Positions 6,011 through 12,484 of a DNA stretch of 38,969 nt are shown piece by piece; the first letter of the stretch is position 1, and each line of letters starts with the position of its first letter. The stretch is from the IMG/VR virus record IMGVR_UViG_3300049203_000146, positions 1 to 38,969 of that record; one strand, written 5' to 3'. The position numbers and the translations under genes are program-made. The notes below the pieces were generated by a model. That model searched no databases. It was not told the origin of the DNA and worked only from the letters and a program-made list of their open reading frames with translations. The stretch is from a virus.

Positions 6011-6244
6011 ATGTTGGTAAGGAAGTGTGACGGCTGCGGCCGTGAGCTCAAGGACGGCGAGAACATGGCGGGTCAGACCGTCAACATCCGCCGCCGGATG
6101 CGGGACGTGGAAATTGTGGTCCAGGTCCTGGTCGGCACCAAGGACATCATCAACCATGGTGAGGTTTGCCTCACCTGCGTCCAGAAGATGGTCAAAGAGC
6201 ACAAGATGGCGGCGCCAGTATTAGCACCAGAGGTGCTCGCATGA
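6011..6244 (+). CDS. small zinc-ribbon-like protein (77 aa)
   Basis: GAAAGGGG precedes ATG 6011 by about 9 bases. The protein has CDGCGRELK (CxxC near residue 6) and CLTCVQK (CxxC near residue 54), spaced as in small treble-clef or zinc-ribbon proteins, with a basic strand (VNIRRRMRDVEIVVQVLV) between. It is the first gene after the 5949 promoter and overlaps the kinase gene as ATGA. It could be a small regulator or adaptor; nothing specific is recognised. Confidence 0.65.
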   Translation: MLVRKCDGCGRELKDGENMAGQTVNIRRRMRDVEIVVQVLVGTKDIINHGEVCLTCVQKMVKEHKMAAPVLAPEVLA

Positions 6245-7269
6245 ACGGCCTCATCATCCTCGAGGGCGCCGACGGCACTGGCAAGACCACCCTGGCCGAG
6301 CACCTGAAGGCCAATTACAAGGCCCGGTACCTCCACGCCACCTACCGGTACAAGGACAAGATGTTCCTGTACCACACGGCCATCCTGAAGCACGCCATCG
6401 AGCTCTCCCGGGACCACCTGGTCGTGCTCGACCGCTGCTGGCTGTCGGACACCATCTACGGCGCCGAGTACCGGGGCGGCTCCAAGTGGCCCCTGGTCGG
6501 CCGGTTCCTGGAGCGGGTCGCCCGCAAGCACGCCGCCCTCACCGTCATGTGCCTGGCTGAGGACCTCGACGCCTACGCCAAGCGGTTCGCCCAGCTTCGC
6601 ACGGAGCGTGAGGAGATGTACGCCGACACGACCAACGTCGCCGGGCGGTACCACGACGCCTACCACGGCACCACGACCAAGACGGACCTCGGGGGCACGG
6701 ACGACTACGTCAAGCAACTCATCCGCCAGGGCGGGTTACTTGGCCGCCGTGACGTGCTGCCCTACCACCTCCACCAGGAGGGCACCGACCTGCCCGGGTT
6801 CGCCGCCCGCCTCCTCACCCGCCTCGAGTGGGAACGCGCGAACCAGGTCCCGATGGCCCTCGACACGAAGTTCCACAACTTCCTCGGGTACGCCCCCCGG
6901 GCCAAGTTCGTCATGGTCGGGGACCGGCCCTCGGACGCCAAGTACCGGGGCATCAGCTGGCCTTTCTTCGGCTACCGCAACTCCAGCCTGTACCTGACCG
7001 AGGCCCTCGGCCGCCTGAACGTCGACGAGACCCAGCTCTGCTGGGTCAACATCAACGACACCCACGGCTACCGTACCATCTGCCGCCTGGTCGACACGGA
7101 GGAGCTCATCCCCGTTGTCATGGGCGAGGAGGCGCGGGCTGCCTACATCCGCCTGGGCCTGCCGAGGCATTACCGCTTCATGCCGCACCCGCAGTACTTG
7201 CGCCGCTTCACCAAGAAGTCGGCCCACATCGACACCTGGCTCAAAACCGCCCTGTCGGAGGAGAAATAA
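6241..7269 (+). CDS. deoxynucleoside monophosphate kinase fused to a uracil-DNA-glycosylase-like domain
   Basis: A 342-residue two-domain protein. Residues 1-200 resemble thymidylate kinase: Walker A GADGTGKTT (9-17), a DR motif (64-65) in VVLDRCWLSD, and an Arg-rich lid (RFAQLRTEREEMY). Residues 221-325 resemble the uracil-DNA glycosylase superfamily: VGDRPSD (226-232), a GxxWPFFGYRNSSLYL segment, WVNIND, PVVMG, and PHPQYLRRF (315-323) in the position of the HPS loop. Whether the second domain cuts, binds or only flips a base is unclear, since catalytic residues vary. The kinase would phosphorylate a dNMP, probably the product of the next gene. It overlaps both neighbours (ATGA, TAATG). Confidence 0.72.
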   Translation: MNGLIILEGADGTGKTTLAEHLKANYKARYLHATYRYKDKMFLYHTAILKHAIELSRDHLVVLDRCWLSDTIYGAEYRGGSKWPLVGRFLERVARKHAALTVMCLAEDLDAYAKRFAQLRTEREEMYADTTNVAGRYHDAYHGTTTKTDLGGTDDYVKQLIRQGGLLGRRDVLPYHLHQEGTDLPGFAARLLTRLEWERANQVPMALDTKFHNFLGYAPRAKFVMVGDRPSDAKYRGISWPFFGYRNSSLYLTEALGRLNVDETQLCWVNINDTHGYRTICRLVDTEELIPVVMGEEARAAYIRLGLPRHYRFMPHPQYLRRFTKKSAHIDTWLKTALSEEK

Positions 7270-8090
7270 TGCGCCCCGGAATTCCCATCGCCCACTACGC
7301 CTGGCGTAACCTGCTCAATAAAATCATCGACAACGGGGACATCGTGGCGCCCCGCGGTAAGCTCACCAAGGAGCTGCTGGGCCACGTGACCAAGTTCGAC
7401 ATGGCCCGGCCCGTCGTGGTCGACGAGATGCGCAAGCTCGGCTACCGGTTCATGTGCGCCGAGGCCGCCTGGATTCTGTCCGGGGACAACCGCGTCGCGA
7501 CCATCGCCCCCTACAGCAAGGTCATCAGCCGGTTCAGCGACGACGGCGTGTTCTTCTTCGGCGCCTACGGCCCGCGCATCCGGGACCAGGTGCGGCACGT
7601 CGTCGCGGCCCTCGTGAACGACCCCGACACCCGCCAGGCGGTTATCGAGATTTGGCGTCCGAACCCGCCCATCACTAAGGACGTGCCCTGCACCCTGACC
7701 GTGCAGTTTATGCTGCGCGACGGGAAGCTCGACTGCTTCGTGAACATGCGGTCGTCGGACGTGTGGCTCGGGGTGCCCTACGACTGGTTCAACTTCAGCA
7801 TGCTGACGGGCTACGTGTGCCTGCTGCTTCGGGACAAGACCGGTGACGCCGTGCGGCCCGGGGTCATGCACTTCAACGCGGCCTCCCAGCACCTCTACGA
7901 GGAAAACCGGGAGCGGGCCGAGTACGGCCTGAATTTCATAAACCAGGTGTTCGATTCCCCGGAGTTCGACCCCATGCAGTTCGAGGACCACGAGGAGCTG
8001 GTGGCCCACCTGTGGCACCTGGCCAAGGGCGAGTTCGACGCCTGCCGGCTCAACTTCCTGGTCGACGAGCTCCGCGGGCTGGTGAAATAA
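7269..8090 (+). CDS. thymidylate-synthase-family pyrimidine (dCMP-type) hydroxymethylase
   Basis: A 273-residue member of the thymidylate synthase family. The nucleophile is Cys141 in DVPCTLTVQF, followed by GKLDCFVNMRSSDVWLG with Arg161, Ser162 and Asp164 for phosphate binding, and SQHLY (His208, Tyr210). Two features match T4 dCMP hydroxymethylase rather than thymidylate synthase: CTxTVQ instead of CHxxxQ, and Asp172 (PYDWF) where thymidylate synthases have the Asn that recognises uracil (PFNIA). Known: this Asn-to-Asp exchange gives dCMP preference. The likely product is 5-hydroxymethyl-dCMP; a dCMP methylase is an alternative. The start overlaps the kinase stop as TAATG. Confidence 0.8.
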   Translation: MRPGIPIAHYAWRNLLNKIIDNGDIVAPRGKLTKELLGHVTKFDMARPVVVDEMRKLGYRFMCAEAAWILSGDNRVATIAPYSKVISRFSDDGVFFFGAYGPRIRDQVRHVVAALVNDPDTRQAVIEIWRPNPPITKDVPCTLTVQFMLRDGKLDCFVNMRSSDVWLGVPYDWFNFSMLTGYVCLLLRDKTGDAVRPGVMHFNAASQHLYEENRERAEYGLNFINQVFDSPEFDPMQFEDHEELVAHLWHLAKGEFDACRLNFLVDELRGLVK

Positions 8091-9943
8091 TGAGCTGGAC
8101 CGCCCCCACCGAGTTCCCGGACCTGCGGTTGGCGCCCATCGTGGGCATTGACCTTGAGACCCGGGACCCCAACCTGCTGACCCTCGGACCTGGGGGCGTG
8201 AGAGGAGACGGCTATGTCATCGGCATCTCCGTGGCAACCGACGTTTTTCAAGGCTATTACCCAATTGGCCACGATGGGGGAGGCAACCTTGACCGTGCGC
8301 AGGTCCTGGCTTGGCTTCAGGACGTCCTTGGTGGTGACAACCCCAAGGTTGGGGCGAACATTCTCTATGACCTTGAGTGGCTCCGAGCCAGTGGCGTTGC
8401 TGTCCGTGGCCCGAAGTATGATGTGCAAATCGCCGAGGCCTTGCTCGATGAAAATCGACGGACCTACAAGCTGGACGCTCTCGGCCATGACTACCTAGGC
8501 CAGCGGAAGGCGGAGGACGGCCTCAACGAGTGGGCCGTCGAGCACGGCATCCCGGCCGCGAAGGTCAAGGCCAACCTGTGGCAGATGCCCGCCGAGGTCG
8601 TGGGCCCGTACGCCGAGATGGACGCGACCCTAGCGCTCAAGATTTTCGCCAAGCAGCTGCCGTTGCTGAAGGAGCAGGAGCTGTGGAAGGTGTTCGAGCT
8701 GGAGACGGCCCTCGTGGACCTGCTGCTGGACATGCGGTTCCAGGGCATCCCGGTCGACCTCGACCGCGCCGACGAGGTCCGCAAGCGGCTCGAGGCTGAG
8801 GAGGCGGCGGCCCAAAACCGGCTGGACTCCCTGGCCGGGCAGGCCGTGGACGTGTGGTCCGGGGACGACATCAAGAAGGCCTGCGACCGCCTGGGGCTCC
8901 AATACCCCATGACCGCCAAGGGCAACCCGTCGTTTGAGGCGGAGTGGCTCGAGGCCCAGGAGACGCCCTTCTTCCAGGGCGTCCTCCGCGTGCGGCGCCT
9001 GAACCGGGGCGGCGGCGTGTTCATCCAAAAGAAAATTCTCGAGATGCAGCACAGGGGCCGCGTTCACCCCTCCTTCATGCAGTCTCGTGACGACGACGGT
9101 GGCACGGTGTCCGGCCGCTTCGCGTCGAAGCTGCCGAACATGCAGCAGGTGCCTGCCCGGGACCCGGTGCTCGCGCCGCTCATCCGGAGCATCTACCGCC
9201 CGCTGCCCGGCGCCCTCTGGATGGTCGGCGACTACTCCCAGCAGGAGCCCCGCGTGACCGTGCATTACGCCTACCTCTCAGGCTTCCGTGGGTCCGACGA
9301 GGCACGCCGCCGGTACACCGAGAACCCCGACACCGACTACCACCAGATGGTCGCCGAGATGGCCCACATCCCCCGCAAGGACGCCAAGGCCATGAACCTG
9401 GGCTTGGCCTACGGCATGGGAAAGGCCAAGATGGCGCTTGACCTCGGCCGCTCCATGAAGGAGGTCACCGAGCTCTACGACCAGTACCACGCCAGCGTGC
9501 CCTTCGTGAAGCTGCTCGGGGACAAGTGCACCCGGGTTGCCCAGGACCGGGGCTACATCCGGACCCTGCTGGGCCGTCGCCGCCACTTCGAGCTCTGGGG
9601 CCCGACCAAGTACAGCTCCGGCGTACGCCCGCTGCCGCGGCTGGACGCCATCCAAGAATTTGGGTACCCGATTACCCGCTGGTTCGTGCACAAGGCCATG
9701 AACGCCCTCGTCCAGGGCAGCTCCGCCGACATGGTCAAGGCGGCCATGGTCGAGCTGCACAAGGCCGGGGACATCCCGCACATCACCATCCACGATGAGC
9801 TTGACCTGTCGGTGGCCGACGAGGCCCACGCCCGGCGCGTGCGGCAGGCCATGCTGGATTGCGTCAAGCTGGAGGTCCCCCTGAAGGTGGACGTGGAGCT
9901 GGGCCCCTCGTGGGGCGAGGCGAAGGAGGTGAACCTTGGATAA
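8090..9943 (+). CDS. polA-like: family A DNA polymerase with 3'-5' exonuclease
   Basis: 617 residues from ATG 8090 (TAATG overlap). The exonuclease domain has GIDLETRDP (Asp21, Glu23), NILYDLEWL and YAEMDATLAL. The polymerase domain has motif A VGDYSQQEPR (about 379-388), motif B RKDAKAMNLGLAYG (about 427-440) and motif C HITIHDELDL (about 564-573). The size and lack of a 5' nuclease are typical of phage replicative polymerases. The residue equivalent to E. coli Phe762 is Leu (in NLGLAYG), a variant known from many viral polymerases. The stop overlaps the next gene's TTG start. It is expected to be the phage replicase with the primase and helicases to the right. Confidence 0.95.
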   Translation: MSWTAPTEFPDLRLAPIVGIDLETRDPNLLTLGPGGVRGDGYVIGISVATDVFQGYYPIGHDGGGNLDRAQVLAWLQDVLGGDNPKVGANILYDLEWLRASGVAVRGPKYDVQIAEALLDENRRTYKLDALGHDYLGQRKAEDGLNEWAVEHGIPAAKVKANLWQMPAEVVGPYAEMDATLALKIFAKQLPLLKEQELWKVFELETALVDLLLDMRFQGIPVDLDRADEVRKRLEAEEAAAQNRLDSLAGQAVDVWSGDDIKKACDRLGLQYPMTAKGNPSFEAEWLEAQETPFFQGVLRVRRLNRGGGVFIQKKILEMQHRGRVHPSFMQSRDDDGGTVSGRFASKLPNMQQVPARDPVLAPLIRSIYRPLPGALWMVGDYSQQEPRVTVHYAYLSGFRGSDEARRRYTENPDTDYHQMVAEMAHIPRKDAKAMNLGLAYGMGKAKMALDLGRSMKEVTELYDQYHASVPFVKLLGDKCTRVAQDRGYIRTLLGRRRHFELWGPTKYSSGVRPLPRLDAIQEFGYPITRWFVHKAMNALVQGSSADMVKAAMVELHKAGDIPHITIHDELDLSVADEAHARRVRQAMLDCVKLEVPLKVDVELGPSWGEAKEVNLG

Positions 9944-10175
9944 CCAGGAGACATTGGCCTTTCACAACGAAATTCGCGCCATCTTTGACAAGTACGGCAT
10001 GGCCGACTACTTCTACGGGGCGGTAAATCTCATGGGCGACCCCCAGTACGGGGTGGCCGTGGGCGCCGAGGGCAACGACAACAACGCGCGCATCTTCCTG
10101 GTAAAGGGGATGCTAGTCGAAATCAGCCAGCACGTCCGTGGTTCGGACCCGCTGGAGTATGGGAGGTCACGGTGA
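9936..10175 (+). CDS. small hypothetical protein (79 aa), TTG start
   Basis: AAGGAGGT at 9923-9930, five bases before TTG 9936, decides this unusual start inside the polymerase gene's last codons. The protein begins MDNQETLAFHNEIRAIFDKY and continues with small, mixed residues (YFYGAVNLMGDPQYGVAVG). No domain is recognised. The stop overlaps the nuclease gene as GTGA. Confidence 0.65.
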   Translation: MDNQETLAFHNEIRAIFDKYGMADYFYGAVNLMGDPQYGVAVGAEGNDNNARIFLVKGMLVEISQHVRGSDPLEYGRSR

Positions 10176-10552
10176 AACCGGAGCAACTGTTGTGGCAGCT
10201 CGTGCGCCATAAGTTCCCAGGCGCCTTCATCGAGCGCGTCGAGAACGTGGCGGGCTCCGGCATGCCGGACGTCCACGCCCTGGACGTCTCGTGGGAATAT
10301 TGGGTCGAGCTCAAGGTCGCCCCCGAGGGCCGCGAGTGGAGCCCCCTGTCCCTGCTCCGCCCCGCCCAGCGCGCGTGGCACGCCAGCGCGGCCAAGGCCG
10401 GCGCCTACATCTTCATCCTGGTTCGCCAGGGCAACCAGGTCGTGCTGTTCAACTCCCGTGGCACGGCCGCCCACGAGCTGTGGCGAGGGACGCGTCCCTG
10501 GGACTGGGACGCGTTCGCGGCGGCCATCCGGGGGCTCAAATGGTCTACGTAG
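10172..10552 (+). CDS. VRR-NUC / Holliday-resolvase-like nuclease
   Basis: 126 residues from GTG 10172 (GTGA overlap). The core reads ENVAGSGMPDVHALD then YWVELKVAPEG: a PD (residues 32-33) followed by E-x-K (Glu46, Lys48), the PD-(D/E)XK arrangement of VRR-NUC nucleases. A C-terminal strand-helix with IFILVRQGNQVVLF supports the fold. Known members cut branched or flap DNA; here it lies directly behind the polymerase and probably processes replication or recombination intermediates. This is the second PD-(D/E)XK enzyme in the phage. Confidence 0.75.
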   Translation: MKPEQLLWQLVRHKFPGAFIERVENVAGSGMPDVHALDVSWEYWVELKVAPEGREWSPLSLLRPAQRAWHASAAKAGAYIFILVRQGNQVVLFNSRGTAAHELWRGTRPWDWDAFAAAIRGLKWST

Positions 10553-10845
10553 TCCAGGAGGTTCCGGGACGTAACTTGCTGCCCGCGGAGAAGTACGGGG
10601 AACTCACGGTGCTGCTGCCCGCGGGCCAAATTCAGCTTGACGCGGCCCTGGCCGTGGAGCTGCTGCACCGCCGGCTCATGCGCTTCGATGACCAGGACTA
10701 CCTCCTGTGCATCGGGGACCCCGTGGCCATCGGCCTGGCGACCGCCGTCGCGGCGTCACGAAACTACGGCCGCGTCAAGCTGCTGAAGTGGGACCGCCAG
10801 GAGCACCGTTACTACGTCGTCAAAGCCAACATCCAGGAGAACTAG
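10540..10845 (+). CDS. hypothetical protein (101 aa)
   Basis: ATG 10540 lies 13 bases inside the end of the nuclease gene behind a GGGGG stretch. The protein (MVYVVQEVPGRNLLPAEKYG) looks beta-rich at first, then helical (LDAALAVELLHRRLMRFDDQDYLL) and ends with a beta hairpin of basic and aromatic residues (VKLLKWDRQEHRYYVVKA). GC-rich third positions support coding in this frame. No domain is recognised. Context suggests a replication accessory, but nothing in the sequence proves it. Confidence 0.6.
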   Translation: MVYVVQEVPGRNLLPAEKYGELTVLLPAGQIQLDAALAVELLHRRLMRFDDQDYLLCIGDPVAIGLATAVAASRNYGRVKLLKWDRQEHRYYVVKANIQEN

Positions 10846-10846
10846 A

Positions 10847-11068
10847 ATGAAAACGCTCGAAGTGCAGTACACCGACATGGCCAAGAACACGCCCCGGGTG
10901 CCTGCCGGGTCCAACATCTTCCGCGAGGTGCGGACGACGGTCCGGGGGCTCAACCGCAACCCGCGCCGCACCGTCAACGTGCGCCTGGTGAACAAGCCGG
11001 GTGCCATCATCGAGAAGGACGGCCAGAAGTACCTCATCACCCGCCATGGCAAGCGCCTGGCCATCTAG
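10847..11068 (+). CDS. small basic protein (73 aa)
   Basis: CAGGAGAA before ATG 10847 is a good ribosome site. The protein is strongly basic (RTTVRGLNRNPRRTVNVRLVN and KYLITRHGKRLAI), with few acidic residues, so nucleic-acid binding is plausible. No known fold is recognised. It is followed after 9 bases by the coiled-coil protein gene. Confidence 0.6.
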   Translation: MKTLEVQYTDMAKNTPRVPAGSNIFREVRTTVRGLNRNPRRTVNVRLVNKPGAIIEKDGQKYLITRHGKRLAI

Positions 11069-11077
11069 AAAGGACCC

Positions 11078-11617
11078 ATGGAACCCATCAACTACGCGGC
11101 GGCCAGCGTGCCGCAGGACAAGGACCTCAGCAAGGTCGCCTCCCTCGTGGAGCTTCAGCTCGCCCTGGAACAGCAGGTCGAGGAAATCGAGGGCCGCCTG
11201 AAGGACAAGAAGGAGCAGCTCCGCAAGGTCCAGGAGTACGACCTGCCGGAGGCCATGGCCGAGGTCGGCCTCGCGTCCGTGACCACGAAGGATGGCGCCA
11301 AGGTTGTCGTCAAGCCGTTTTACAGCGGCAAGATTGACGCGGAGAATTGCGACGCCGCCCACGGTTGGCTGCGTGAGCACGGCCACGGCGACCTCATCAA
11401 GCATGAAATTACCGTCCCCATCGGCAAGGGCCAGGACCAGGTCGCCCAGGACCTCGTGGCCACCCTGACCCGGGAAGGCCTGTCCTACAAGGACAAGGAG
11501 GGGGTCCACCCCCAAACACTGTCCGCGTTCATCCGCGAGCAAGTCGAGAAGGGCCACGCCATCCCGCTCGAGACGTTCAAGGCGTTCATCGGCCACAAGG
11601 CCAAAATCACCCGTTGA
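11078..11617 (+). CDS. coiled-coil protein of the replication region (179 aa)
   Basis: AAAGGA precedes ATG 11078. Residues about 20-55 form a predicted coiled coil (VELQLALEQQVEEIEGRLKD and on), followed by LPEAMAEVGLASVTTKDG, VKPFYSGKID, and a C-terminal helical part (HPQTLSAFIREQVEKG) ending HKAKITR. This architecture is familiar from phages in which such a gene precedes a single-strand-binding-like protein, but its biochemical role is unknown to me. The gene just downstream encodes that kind of protein, so the two may act together in DNA replication or annealing. Confidence 0.65.
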   Translation: MEPINYAAASVPQDKDLSKVASLVELQLALEQQVEEIEGRLKDKKEQLRKVQEYDLPEAMAEVGLASVTTKDGAKVVVKPFYSGKIDAENCDAAHGWLREHGHGDLIKHEITVPIGKGQDQVAQDLVATLTREGLSYKDKEGVHPQTLSAFIREQVEKGHAIPLETFKAFIGHKAKITR

Positions 11618-11628
11618 AAGGAGAAACT

Positions 11629-12417
11629 ATGAGCAAGGAATTAGTCGAAAAGAAGGAGGCCGCCCCGCCGGCGGTCATGGCCGAGATGGCCAGCATGGCC
11701 AACGTCGGGTTCGACGGCATGTCCGTGCAGGACGCCGCCATCCCGTACCTGATGGTGCTGCAGTCGCAGTCCCCCCAGGTCAAGAAGGGCCCGGGCAAGG
11801 TCGAGGGCGCCGAGGAGGGCGACTTCTACAACAGCGTGACCCAGCGCGTCTACAAGGGTGACAAGGGCATCCGGGTCATCCCGTGCGCCTTCCGCAAGGC
11901 CTACGTCGAGTGGGTGCCCAAGACGGCCGGCGGCGGCTTCGTGGCCTCGTACGACGACGATGCCAAGCTGGCCGAGTGCCACAAGGACCCGGTCACGGGC
12001 CGCGACATGCTGCCCAACGGCAACCACCTGGTGGCCACGGCCTACCACTACGCCCTCATCGTCGAGGAAAGTGGCGCCTTCGAGCGTGTGGTCATCTCGA
12101 TGGCCAGCACTCAGCTGAAGGTCTCGCGCCGCTGGAACAGCCAGATGATGGCCCTGCAAATGGACGGGCCCGCGGGCAAGTTCACGCCGCCGCCGTTCTC
12201 GCACAGCTACCTGGCGACCACGAAGCTGGAGCAGAAGGACAGCAATACCTGGTACGGCTGGAACATCGGTGCCCCGACCATCGTGACCGAACCTGGCATC
12301 TTCGCCGCGGCGATGAAGTTCTGGGAAGATGTGCGGAAGGGCTTCGTGAAGGCGAAGGCCCCGGACGTCGACGCGGAGGCACCCGCGGCCCCGACCGGCG
12401 ACAGCAAGCACTTCTAA
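11629..12417 (+). CDS. candidate ssDNA-binding / recombination mediator protein (262 aa)
   Basis: AAAGGAGA precedes ATG 11629; an upstream in-frame TTG at 11614 is less likely. The protein has an Ala-rich N-terminus, a conserved-looking core (IPYLMVLQSQSPQVKKG, EGAEEGDFYNSVTQRVYKG, IRVIPCAFRKAYVEWVPK, STQLKVSRRWNS) and an acidic, Pro-Ala tail ending GDSKHF. An acidic tail ending in an aromatic residue is what phage ssDNA-binding proteins such as T7 gp2.5 use to contact the polymerase and helicase. I recognise the core as a widespread phage family next to replication genes, but the ssDNA-binding role is inference. The primase also ends in a similar tail (QDKEHF). Confidence 0.6.
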   Translation: MSKELVEKKEAAPPAVMAEMASMANVGFDGMSVQDAAIPYLMVLQSQSPQVKKGPGKVEGAEEGDFYNSVTQRVYKGDKGIRVIPCAFRKAYVEWVPKTAGGGFVASYDDDAKLAECHKDPVTGRDMLPNGNHLVATAYHYALIVEESGAFERVVISMASTQLKVSRRWNSQMMALQMDGPAGKFTPPPFSHSYLATTKLEQKDSNTWYGWNIGAPTIVTEPGIFAAAMKFWEDVRKGFVKAKAPDVDAEAPAAPTGDSKHF

Positions 12418-12438
12418 CCCGAAGCTCACAGAACCACG

Positions 12439-12462
12439 GGGACGGCCCAGCTGGGCCGTCCC
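12439..12462 (+). terminator. 24-base perfect palindrome, hairpin between replication genes
   Basis: GGGACGGCCC-AGCT-GGGCCGTCCC is a perfect 10-bp stem with a 4-base loop, 21 bases after the stop of the 11629 gene. Only two T residues follow, so it is at best a weak terminator; it could instead protect the 3' end of the upstream mRNA or mark an RNA processing site. It lies just before the primase gene. Confidence 0.55.
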
Positions 12463-12484
12463 TTAACCGCACGCCAGGGATGAC

